NCBI GenBank assembly: GCA_035624215.1
Contig: DASPRY010000170.1
Span: 1 to 64,000, forward strand
Source: JAFAGX01 sp035624215
Lineage (GTDB): Bacteria; Acidobacteriota; Terriglobia; Terriglobales; Acidobacteriaceae
DNA length: 64,000 nt
Reading direction: 5' to 3'
A model generated the notes under the pieces. The model was not told the origin of the DNA, made no database searches, and saw only the letters and a program-made list of their open reading frames with translations. The number at the start of each line of letters is the position of its first letter. The first letter of the stretch is position 1. The translations under genes were made by a program, and so were the position numbers. Of this stretch, positions 57,443 through 64,000 are shown one piece after another.

Positions 57443-57470
57443 ATTTTAGCCTCACCGGTGGTCTTGTCAA
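57443..57470 (-). promoter_or_regulatory. Promoter for the zinc-ribbon miniprotein gene
   Basis: On the minus strand, TTGACA (57470-57465), a 16-nt spacer and TAAAAT (57448-57443) make a strong promoter. The start would be near 57436, giving a leader of about 100 nt before the ATG at 57335. The rest of the 362-bp gap up to the cysteine desulfurase gene holds no gene I can support. Confidence 0.65.
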
Positions 57471-57644
57471 GTCCCTTGAGCAGCAATATTTGCCGTCACT
57501 CTGGACGCTTCTCGATTTAATCGACGGCAAATGCCCATCTATCAAAGGGTCGTAACCCATTAAGAATCAGAGCGCTTACGGCTCGCGAGCTTAGTGCAAT
57601 AGCTCTTTCCTGGCCCAGGTCAACCGCTCACCACCGGAGAACGC

Positions 57645-57656
57645 TAGAATATTCAA
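57645..57656 (+). promoter_or_regulatory. Candidate -10 region of the cysteine desulfurase gene
   Basis: TAGAATATTCAA (57645-57656) is the same 12-mer as in front of pyk (3021-3032). It begins 53 nt before the ATG at 57698. A -35 is not evident. Confidence 0.35.
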
Positions 57657-57697
57657 TAGGTCGAGGCCGAGTTCCGGGTTCCCGCGGGAGTTCTAAC

Positions 57698-58939
57698 ATG
57701 ACCACCACTGTGCCCCCAGTTTCCAGCAGTGATCTGAATGAGAAATCCGCTCGCGGTCGACGCACTCCGCCGAACGGTGTGAAGCTGCCTGTCTACATGG
57801 ATAACCATGCCACGACGCCCGTCGATCCCCGGGTTCTTGAGGCGATGCTGCCCTATTTTACGGAGAAGTTCGGCAATGCGGCCAGCCGCAGCCATTCCTT
57901 CGGATGGGCCGCCGACGCCGCAGTTGAGACTGCGCGAGCGCAGGTGGCGAAGCTGGTGGGTGCGAACGCTGACGAGATCGTTTTTACGTCCGGTGCAACC
58001 GAGAGCGACAACCTGGCAATCAAGGGTGTGGCTGAGGTGAACAGGAAAGCGGGTAACCACATCATCACCGCTGTCACTGAGCACAAAGCCGTGCTCGACA
58101 GTTGCAAGCACCTGGAGAAATACGGATATTGTGTTACCTACCTCCCAGTAGGTAAAGACGGTCTAGTCGACCTGGAAGATCTCAGGCGCGCCATCACCGA
58201 GAAAACCATTTTGGTAACCATGATGGCGGCCAATAACGAAATCGGGGTTCTGCAGCCGATTGCCGAAATCGGCAGGATCTGTCGCGAGCGTGGCGTGATC
58301 TTCCACACCGATGCCGCCCAAGCAGTTGCCAAGATTCCCCTGGACGTGAACAAGCAGAACATCGATCTCATGTCCATTGCCGCTCACAAGATGTATGGAC
58401 CGAAAGGTGTGGGAGCTCTCTACGTTCGCCGCAAAGACTCGCCGGTTCGGCTTTCCGCCATTATCGACGGCGGCGGTCATGAGCACGGCATGCGTTCAGG
58501 CACCCTGAATGTCCCTGGAATAGTGGGGTTAGGCAAAGCCTGTGCGATCGCTTCAGAGGGGATGCCAAAGGAAGCCTGCCACTTGGCCGGTTTTCGCAAT
58601 CGGCTTCGCGACAAAATCATGAGTAGTCTCGACGGGGTGTACATCAACGGCTCCATGGAGCATCGCTTGCCTGGAAACCTCAACCTCAGTTTTGCTCGTG
58701 TCGATGGCGAGTCGCTCTTAACCGGTCTGGAAGATATCGCTGTTTCCAGCGGGGCGGCATGCACCTCCGCGAAGCTCGAACCGTCATACGTACTAAAGGC
58801 TTTAGGCTGCGAGGATGAGCTGGCGACGAGCTCAATTCGCTTCGGCCTCGGCCGCTTCAACACCGAAGCTGAAGTCGATTACGCTGCCGATCGCGTCATC
58901 GAAATCGTGCGTCAGCTCCGCGAAATCTCGTCTTTGTGA
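57698..58939 (+). CDS. Cysteine desulfurase (IscS/NifS type)
   Basis: A 413-residue PLP enzyme that moves sulfur from cysteine to Fe-S clusters and thio-cofactors. After a polar 30-residue extension it shows PVYMDNHATTPVDPRVLEAM, GATESDNLAIKGV, VITAVTEHKAVLDSC and HTDAAQAVAKIPLDV. The PLP Lys231 is in SIAAHKMYGPKGVGALY, and the catalytic Cys355 in VSSGAACTSAKLEPSYVLKALG has the long-loop class I (IscS/NifS) context. No iscU, iscR or nif genes are in the window. It could feed LarE-type or tRNA-thiolation pathways, but this cannot be decided here. Confidence 0.93.
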   Translation: MTTTVPPVSSSDLNEKSARGRRTPPNGVKLPVYMDNHATTPVDPRVLEAMLPYFTEKFGNAASRSHSFGWAADAAVETARAQVAKLVGANADEIVFTSGATESDNLAIKGVAEVNRKAGNHIITAVTEHKAVLDSCKHLEKYGYCVTYLPVGKDGLVDLEDLRRAITEKTILVTMMAANNEIGVLQPIAEIGRICRERGVIFHTDAAQAVAKIPLDVNKQNIDLMSIAAHKMYGPKGVGALYVRRKDSPVRLSAIIDGGGHEHGMRSGTLNVPGIVGLGKACAIASEGMPKEACHLAGFRNRLRDKIMSSLDGVYINGSMEHRLPGNLNLSFARVDGESLLTGLEDIAVSSGAACTSAKLEPSYVLKALGCEDELATSSIRFGLGRFNTEAEVDYAADRVIEIVRQLREISSL

Positions 58940-58946
58940 AGTGGAT

Positions 58947-58967
58947 GGCGGACACTCCTTGTCCGCC
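58947..58967 (+). repeat. Hairpin after the cysteine desulfurase gene
   Basis: GGCGGACA (58947-58954) and TGTCCGCC (58960-58967) form a perfect 8-bp stem with a CTCCT loop, 7 bp past the desulfurase stop. No T tract follows on either strand. It may end both convergent transcripts weakly or be a dispersed GGCGGACA-type element. Confidence 0.4.
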
Positions 58968-59021
58968 AAATCTCATTGAGGAATAGAACTAAGAAACAGT
59001 GGTCGGAGGTGTCCCCCCGTC

Positions 59022-60062
59022 CTACCCCACCGTCGCCGGGATTGCTTCTTCCACGCCCGCTTCACGCAGGAATTTCGCTGCTTCCTCTGGCGGCGTGGGG
59101 TTGATGTAGAACCCTGTGCCCCACTCGAATCCTGCTGTCTTGGTCAGCTTGGGCATGAACTCGATGTGCCAGTGGTAGTGATCATTAGTCGGGTCCTGCA
59201 CCGGCGAGGTGTGAATCACCAGGTTGTAAGGAGGATTGTCCAGCACTCGGTCAGCTCGAGTGAGCAGGTTCTTCAGTGCTTTCGCCAGGTTCTCGAACAT
59301 GTGCGAAGAGGAATTCTCGAAAGCCGACTCGTGCTGTTTGGGTAAAATCCAGGTCTCAAACGGAAAACGCGGCGCATAAGGGGCTAGCGTGAGGAAGTCC
59401 TCGTTCTCGGCAACTACGCGAATCCCCGACTCCACCTCCTGGCGGATAATGTCGCAAAAAACGCAGCGTTCTTTGTAGATGTAGTACTGCTTGGCGCCTT
59501 CGATTTCCTCTGCCAGGTAGATCGGCAGCATCGGCAGCGCGATCAATTGCGAGTGCGCATGTTCGAGCGATGCGCCTGCCGCTTCGCCGTGATTCTTGAA
59601 AATCAGGATGAACTTAAAACGCCGATCCTTCTTCAGATCCAGAATGCGGTCTCGGAAGGTCCACAACACATCTTCAATTCGCTTGGGGGCCAGCGTCGCT
59701 AACGTCGCATTGTGATCAGGGGTCTCAATGATGACCTCGTGCGCCCCGATTCCGTTCATGCGGTCGAACATGCCTTCCGCCTGGCGGTTCAGGCTTCCCT
59801 CAATGCCCAACGCGGGGAATTTGTTAGGGACCACCCGCACCGTCCAACCCGGCGTGTCACGCTGCGGCGGGGGTCCGCCATTTGGATTGGGCCGATAGGC
59901 TTGAATTTCCGGAGGTGTCTTGTTCTCGTTACCGTAACAGAACGGACAAAAGCCCCCTTTAATCTTGACGGCATCACGGGCAAAATCAGTGGGCCTTTTG
60001 GCCCGGTCGGTGGAGATGATCACCCACCGGCCTACGATGGGATCTTTTCTAAGCTCGGGCAA
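59022..60062 (-). CDS. galT: Galactose-1-phosphate uridylyltransferase
   Basis: A 346-residue GalT of the HIT superfamily, which swaps UMP between UDP-glucose and galactose-1-phosphate in the Leloir pathway. The start ELRKDPIVGRWVIISTDRAKRP and CPFCYGNENKTPPEI (zinc site 1) are typical, and HAHSQ (His168/His170) replaces the usual HPHGQ, with His170 as nucleophile and Gln172 kept. The second zinc ligands and TSPVQDPTNDHYHWHIEFMPKL follow. TTG 60062 is the start, preceded by GAAAGGA. No galE or galK lies in the window. Confidence 0.92.
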   Translation of the reverse strand: MPELRKDPIVGRWVIISTDRAKRPTDFARDAVKIKGGFCPFCYGNENKTPPEIQAYRPNPNGGPPPQRDTPGWTVRVVPNKFPALGIEGSLNRQAEGMFDRMNGIGAHEVIIETPDHNATLATLAPKRIEDVLWTFRDRILDLKKDRRFKFILIFKNHGEAAGASLEHAHSQLIALPMLPIYLAEEIEGAKQYYIYKERCVFCDIIRQEVESGIRVVAENEDFLTLAPYAPRFPFETWILPKQHESAFENSSSHMFENLAKALKNLLTRADRVLDNPPYNLVIHTSPVQDPTNDHYHWHIEFMPKLTKTAGFEWGTGFYINPTPPEEAAKFLREAGVEEAIPATVG

Positions 60063-60109
60063 TGACTAAAATCCTTTCAATAAATAGGGCTAGAAACGAA
60101 ATTTTTATT

Positions 60110-60559
60110 TTACTCCACAGGGAAGGCATTCTGAAATAACTCGAACCACGGCTGGCTGGAGTGCGATTCATGATACACGGAAACCACATCGAAGCGCCAT
60201 TGGCACGGAAGTGCCACGTGGCGCAAGTAATCCCGGGCGACAGCCGCAAGTGCGCGCTGTTTGTCGCGATCCACGGCTGCTTCGGTGGGCTTTATGTCTC
60301 GAGTGGTGCGCGTTTTTACTTCGATGAAGCACAGTACGTCTTTGTTCCAGCCTATGAGGTCGATCTCGCCGCGATGATGCGGTGAGCGGAAATTGCGCGC
60401 CACCATTACATAACCGCGGCGGCGTAGATAGAAGTACGCGTCTTCTTCGCCCCGTTGGCCGGTCCGCTGATGCGCTGGGCGTTTGTCAGTTGGAAGTGTT
60501 TTCTCGGCCAACCAATCCAGTGTTCGGATCGCTGCGTGGGTGAGTCGGCCGGAAAGCAT
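60110..60559 (-). CDS. yraN: YraN/UPF0102 family endonuclease-like protein
   Basis: A 149-residue member of UPF0102. The endonuclease-like core is QRGEEDAYFYLRRRGYVMVARNFRSPHHRGEIDLIGWNKDVLCFIEVKTRTTRD, with the D-(x)n-E-x-K residues of a PD-(D/E)xK nuclease. The family is widespread but its function is unsettled, with proposed roles in DNA recombination or transformation. It is about 30 residues longer at the N terminus than E. coli YraN. It lies 48 bp upstream of galT, same strand. Confidence 0.85.
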   Translation of the reverse strand: MLSGRLTHAAIRTLDWLAEKTLPTDKRPAHQRTGQRGEEDAYFYLRRRGYVMVARNFRSPHHRGEIDLIGWNKDVLCFIEVKTRTTRDIKPTEAAVDRDKQRALAAVARDYLRHVALPCQWRFDVVSVYHESHSSQPWFELFQNAFPVE

Positions 60560-60693
60560 AGGCCCTGCGCGAGTGCCATCGTAAATGCCGGGAGCGATCC
60601 TCGGATGTGACTGTTGTCACCTCATGATCCTGTGAAGTACGAGCACCCCCGCCCAGGCGAAGCACCATATACACATGCCAAATCAACAATGCC

Positions 60694-61626
60694 TCACGGC
60701 ATCTCGCCGCATTCTTTAGCTTGGACGGGCGTAATTGCGACACTCTCCGATGATCGCGTTCCAGCTCGCATATTGACCAGCGCCACTCCGCCAAGCGCGA
60801 TAACCCCGCCCAGCAGCGAGAGCATTCTCGGCACTTCGTGCAGCCAGATCCACGCAATCCCAATGGCAAGCACCGGAATGATATAGAGCAGCGTGCTGAT
60901 GCGGCCAGCCGGACCATGCGACAAAACGTAAGCCCACGCCACGTATGCCAGAGCTCCAGGAAAGATTCCCAGGTAAATCACAGCCAGCGTGGCCGTCGCC
61001 GGTGCATTTCGCAAGACCTGGAACAGCCCACCACCGAACGGCAACATGAGCAACGTCCCTGACCAAATGGAATAGGCCGTAAACTCTAGCGCGCTATACC
61101 TTCCGAGAAAATGTTTCTGTTGAACCATGTACACGGCTGACGTAATTGCGGCCGCGAGAATGATGAGTGCTTGCGGTGAAAGGTGAATGCCCTGTCCCTC
61201 ACCGCTGGCAATGAGCGCCACGCCCGCAAAACTCAAAAGTATGCCCGCCCAAGCTACCCGTGAGATCCTCTCGTGAAGCGCCACGCCCGCCAACAAAGCC
61301 GTCCAGATCGGTACCGAAGCGATCAGCAGGCTGGCCGCACCGGCGCTGACGCGGGTCTCGCCGTAGTTCAGTGCGAGATTGTAAAACGTTATTCCGATAA
61401 TGCCGCAGAGCGTAAGTCCCGGAACGTCCGGCAATTCAGGACGCCGAAAGTGCGCAATCCCGGCATATATGGCCAGCGTGAGCGAAGCCACAATGAAACG
61501 CAGCACCGCTAATTGCCCGGGAGAGTATGCACGCAGGCCGGCGCGAATTCCGGCGAAGGCCGAGGCCCACAGCACCAGGGTGGCAGCCAGGGCCAGTACC
61601 GCACGAGTTGTAAATTGCCGCGTCAA
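60694..61626 (-). CDS. EamA/DMT-type inner membrane transporter
   Basis: A 310-residue drug/metabolite transporter with ten predicted helices in two EamA repeats. Repeat 1 contains ATLVLWASAFAGIRAGLRAYSPGQLAVLRFIVASLTLAIY, and repeat 2 the segment AYVAWAYVLSHGPAGRISTLLYIIPVLAIGIAWIWLHEVPRMLSLLGGVIALGGVALVNM. The substrate is unknown; such proteins export amino acids, sugars, or small metabolites. It is 20 bp downstream of the class III aminotransferase and probably co-transcribed. A second EamA gene lies at the right window edge. Confidence 0.9.
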   Translation of the reverse strand: MTRQFTTRAVLALAATLVLWASAFAGIRAGLRAYSPGQLAVLRFIVASLTLAIYAGIAHFRRPELPDVPGLTLCGIIGITFYNLALNYGETRVSAGAASLLIASVPIWTALLAGVALHERISRVAWAGILLSFAGVALIASGEGQGIHLSPQALIILAAAITSAVYMVQQKHFLGRYSALEFTAYSIWSGTLLMLPFGGGLFQVLRNAPATATLAVIYLGIFPGALAYVAWAYVLSHGPAGRISTLLYIIPVLAIGIAWIWLHEVPRMLSLLGGVIALGGVALVNMRAGTRSSESVAITPVQAKECGEMP

Positions 61627-61646
61627 TGTTCACCAGAACGCAACGG

Positions 61647-62996
61647 TTACGCCTCTTTGCCCACAATCGAAATCGCCTCTTCCAGCGCGTCCATCGCCAC
61701 GTCCGCTTCGTCTTTGGTCACTATCAAAGGTGGCGCGATGCGAATAGTGCTCGGGCCACAACCGAGGAACAGAACCCCTCGTTCAAAAGCGGATTGAACG
61801 ATGCGGTCACGCTCAGCGGCGGCGTACTCTTTCGTCTTCTGGTCCTTCACGATTTCGACGCCGATCATCAAGCCACGTCCGCGCACGTCGCCGACCAGCT
61901 TGTGTCTGCTCGGCCAGTTCACCATTCGCTTCATCATGTGGTTGCCGACTTCAGTGGCATTTCCCAGTAGCCCCTCGCGCTCGATCACATCGAGTGTGGC
62001 CAAGGCGGCCGCAATGCACACCGGATTTCCGCCGAAGGTCGAAGCATGCGATCCCGGAACCCAGTCCATAATCTCGGCTTTGGTGACTGTTACGCCGAGC
62101 GGCATGCCCGAGGCAATGCCCTTGGCGACACAAACCATGTCTGGCTGTACTCCAGTATGTTCTACAGCCCACCATTTTCCTGTGCGTCCGACACCGCTTT
62201 GCACCTCGTCCACCACCAGGAGGATCCCGTGGCGATCGCAAATCTGCCGCAGTTCCTGCATGAATACCGTCGGCGCGATCACGTACCCTCCCTCGCCCTG
62301 GACGGGCTCGACAAAGATGGCCGCGACCTCCTCTGGCGGAAGGTTGGTTCGAAAAAGTTTGTCCTCAATGAACCGAGCGCAGCTCAGCGAATACGCTTCG
62401 GGATCCTGGCCCCCGGCATCACGATAGACATCGGGATAGCGGATGTGAGTCACGCCAGGAACCAGCGGCGCGAAACGCCGCTTCTGCTGTGGCTTGGAAG
62501 CGGTCAGCGACAGCGCGCCCATCGTGCGCCCATGAAACGCTCCGTAAAAGGCAATCACGTGCTGACGCCGGGTGTGGTAGCGCGCCAACTTGAAAGCGCA
62601 CTCGATCGCCTCAGTCCCGGAATTGCCGTAGTAGATCTTGTGAGGCCCGGGCATGGGCGCAATTTTCGAGATTCGTTCAGCAAGCGCGACCATGTTTTCG
62701 TAATAGAAGTCAGTACCCGACATGTGAATCAGCTCGGCCGCCTGCTTTTGAATTGCAGCAACCACCTGTGGATGGCAGTGGCCAGTCGAAGTCACGGCGA
62801 TACCCGCCGAGAAATCAAAAAACTCGTTGCCGTCAACATCGGTGACAACGATGCCGCGTCCGTGTTTGGCAACCATCGGATAAGAGCGTGTATAGGATGG
62901 CGAAATCAGTTTTTCGTCGCCCTTCAGAATGCGCTTCGCATTCGGGCCCGGCAGGACGGTCTTGAGTCTGGGTGCAGTCAATGTGTTGGTCGGCAT
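61647..62996 (-). CDS. Class III aminotransferase (acetylornithine/GABA type)
   Basis: A 449-residue PLP-dependent aminotransferase of class III. It shows DFSAGIAVTSTGHCHPQVVAAIQKQAAELIH, NSGTEAIECAFKLARYHTRRQHVIAFYGAFHGRTMGALSLT, LLVVDEVQSGVGRTGKWWAVEHTGVQPDMVCVAKGIASGMPLG (PLP Lys in AKGIASG) and HASTFGGNPV. The family covers GABA, acetylornithine, ornithine and other omega-amino substrates; the sequence alone does not settle which. The gene immediately precedes an EamA transporter on the same strand, which could move a related amino acid. The 446 bp upstream hold no recognisable gene. Confidence 0.88.
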   Translation of the reverse strand: MPTNTLTAPRLKTVLPGPNAKRILKGDEKLISPSYTRSYPMVAKHGRGIVVTDVDGNEFFDFSAGIAVTSTGHCHPQVVAAIQKQAAELIHMSGTDFYYENMVALAERISKIAPMPGPHKIYYGNSGTEAIECAFKLARYHTRRQHVIAFYGAFHGRTMGALSLTASKPQQKRRFAPLVPGVTHIRYPDVYRDAGGQDPEAYSLSCARFIEDKLFRTNLPPEEVAAIFVEPVQGEGGYVIAPTVFMQELRQICDRHGILLVVDEVQSGVGRTGKWWAVEHTGVQPDMVCVAKGIASGMPLGVTVTKAEIMDWVPGSHASTFGGNPVCIAAALATLDVIEREGLLGNATEVGNHMMKRMVNWPSRHKLVGDVRGRGLMIGVEIVKDQKTKEYAAAERDRIVQSAFERGVLFLGCGPSTIRIAPPLIVTKDEADVAMDALEEAISIVGKEA

Positions 62997-63442
62997 GGGA
63001 ACCCTCCAAATTCGGTCGTTGGTCGTTGATCACTGGTCGGCTGCCTCTCGCTCAGAAGCCGGAATTCAGCCGCCGCAGGTTTTCGCAATTAAGGAGGACC
63101 GACGACTAGTCGCTACCGAAGAGGTTGGGGCGCAGGCGGGAAGGCAGCACCGCGCGATAGCGGCGTGGACATACAAGAGAGCGCAGCCAGCACACAGGCA
63201 GGTGCGAATTGGTGAGCTGATAACGCATCGTCAAACATTCCACTTTCAGTATAGCCCAATGTCAGTAGTTGACGTAACCCCAATCGGCGATGACCGTTAG
63301 TTATCGCACGCGATGCCTCGACTCCACTGACTCACTCGCACTCGGGTCCCAACAAATTCGCTAAACAAACGCGCGTCTCGCGAAATCTCGAATCTCACAA
63401 GCCGGTTTTTGTGTCTGATACTTTATTCCTGCGGGCACTTCC
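62997..63442. other. Gene-free divergent region
   Basis: This 446-bp stretch separates the divergent aminotransferase (-) and second EamA (+) genes. I see no credible coding sequence: the open frames present are antisense or low-complexity. It must hold the promoters for both genes, but I found no clear -35/-10 pair. Confidence 0.5.
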
Positions 63443-64000
63443 ATGACCTCCGCTCCTCGCGCAAGCCGGTTTGCTGTGCTCTTTGCCTTTGGGCTGGTCT
63501 ATCTGTTTTGGGGGTCCACTTACCTCGGAATCGACATCGCAGTCGAGCGCATTCCGCCCGCACTCATGTGTGGGGTGCGCTTCCTGATCGCCGGCGCTTT
63601 CATGCTGGCGTTTTGCGGTTTGCGTGGAAAGAAAATCATTTACAACCCGATGCAATTGGGCCAGATGAGCGTGGTTGGGGTGCTTTTGCTTCTGGGCGGC
63701 AATCTCACGCTCTCATACGCCGAAAAGCACATAGCCTCAGGCTTAGCGGCCCTCATCATCGCGATTACGCCCCTGTGGTTCCTGGTGCTCGATAAACTCT
63801 TGCTGGGTGATCACCACATCTCCGCGCACGGTAAAACCGGGTTAGCCCTTGGTGTCGTCGGGTTGGTCGTTCTTCTCTGGCCCCAACTGGTTGCAACCGG
63901 TTCCTTCGGACGTATGGAGTTGTGGTCTTCCATCAGCTTGATTGGTGGCTCTTTCAGCTGGGCCTTGGGCTCGGTACTGGCGAAGAAGTGGAAATCTCCC
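63443..64000 (+). CDS. EamA/DMT-type transporter, cut by the window edge
   Basis: The first 186 residues of an EamA-type transporter; the gene continues beyond the window. The frame is open to the last base. It shows LFAFGLVYLFWGSTYLGIDIAVERIPPALMCGVRFLIAGAFMLAF, MSVVGVLLLLGGNLTLSYAEKHIASGLAALIIAITPLWFLVLDKLLLG and ALGVVGLVVLLWPQL, typical of the YedA/RhaT-like EamA group with the GSTYLGI and AITP motifs. The ATG at 63443 follows a weak purine stretch. It is related to, but not closely similar to, the EamA protein at 60694-61626. The substrate is unknown. Confidence 0.88.
   Translation, partial: MTSAPRASRFAVLFAFGLVYLFWGSTYLGIDIAVERIPPALMCGVRFLIAGAFMLAFCGLRGKKIIYNPMQLGQMSVVGVLLLLGGNLTLSYAEKHIASGLAALIIAITPLWFLVLDKLLLGDHHISAHGKTGLALGVVGLVVLLWPQLVATGSFGRMELWSSISLIGGSFSWALGSVLAKKWKSP

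Noticed and set aside
62046..63029. A 327-codon plus-strand frame antisense to the aminotransferase
   Set aside because: The aminotransferase is unambiguous and the antisense translation has no motif.

Overview
The window looks like ordinary chromosome from a Gram-negative, moderately GC-rich bacterium, most likely an acidobacterium (Terriglobia-like). This is inferred from gene content and protein style: lipid A genes (lpxD, an LpxL-type acyltransferase), a TonB/ExbB/ExbD cluster with two ExbD copies, bactofilin, many secreted TPR and metallopeptidase proteins, frequent TTG starts and TAGAAT/TATAGT-type -10 boxes. No 16S gene is present, so taxonomy is not proven. I see no phage, insertion sequence, integrase, CRISPR array or clear pseudogene. 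The only RNA gene I recognise is a tRNA-Pro(GGG).

Region by region. 1-7.8 kb (+): rpsA behind a near-consensus promoter and a hairpin leader, then a YihY membrane protein, pyruvate kinase, a small monooxygenase-like protein, LarE, a DsbA-like thiol oxidoreductase and a PpiC-type foldase. 7.85-10.4 kb (-): a universal stress protein overlapping a biotin carboxylase, followed by a biotin carrier protein. 10.5-14.1 kb (-): tonB, exbB, exbD, exbD and a TPR lipoprotein, closed by an intrinsic terminator. 14.2-22.8 kb (-): an envelope and housekeeping run, lpxL-like, lpxD, a P-loop protein, ispF, a phosphodiesterase, tgt, yajC, secD, secF. A 47-residue membrane protein lies on the other strand inside it.

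22.9-31.8 kb: aldo/keto reductase (-), then MmcQ/YjbR, gamma-glutamyltransferase, a TIM-barrel isomerase, asnS, arginase, a MacA-like adaptor and a MacB/LolD-type ATPase (+). 31.8-35.2 kb (-): Ddl, and a two-gene unit of a small periplasmic-binding-like protein with a TPR protein. 35.2-40.4 kb: a two-domain cytidine deaminase with a twin-arginine-like leader, an SRPBCC protein behind two tandem hairpins, a small holin-family membrane protein, a PfkB kinase coupled to a D-lyxose isomerase-type protein, and the tRNA. 40.5-48.4 kb: RNase R, bactofilin, glycine C-acetyltransferase, a glycine-zipper lipoprotein, a YhaM-like nuclease and SurA. 48.5-55.3 kb: three different zinc-peptidase-type proteins and a degenerate PP2C-like protein. 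55.3-64 kb: tsaD, a receiver-domain protein, a zinc-ribbon miniprotein, cysteine desulfurase, galT, yraN, an EamA transporter, a class III aminotransferase and a second EamA transporter cut by the window edge.

Together the genes emphasise envelope assembly and protein quality control: Sec accessory proteins, SurA and PpiC foldases, DsbA, TonB energisation, lipid A and peptidoglycan precursor enzymes. RNA metabolism (S1, Tgt, TsaD, AsnRS, RNase R, YhaM) and sugar/amino-acid metabolism make up most of the rest. I did not find one obvious undescribed multi-gene system. The points most worth a second look are the exported-looking cytidine deaminase, the tandem-hairpin leader at 36.35-36.47 kb, the PfkB/lyxose-isomerase pair, the Cys-containing P-loop protein beside lpxD, the two divergently transcribed metallopeptidases 38 bp apart, and several REP- or MITE-like intergenic elements.
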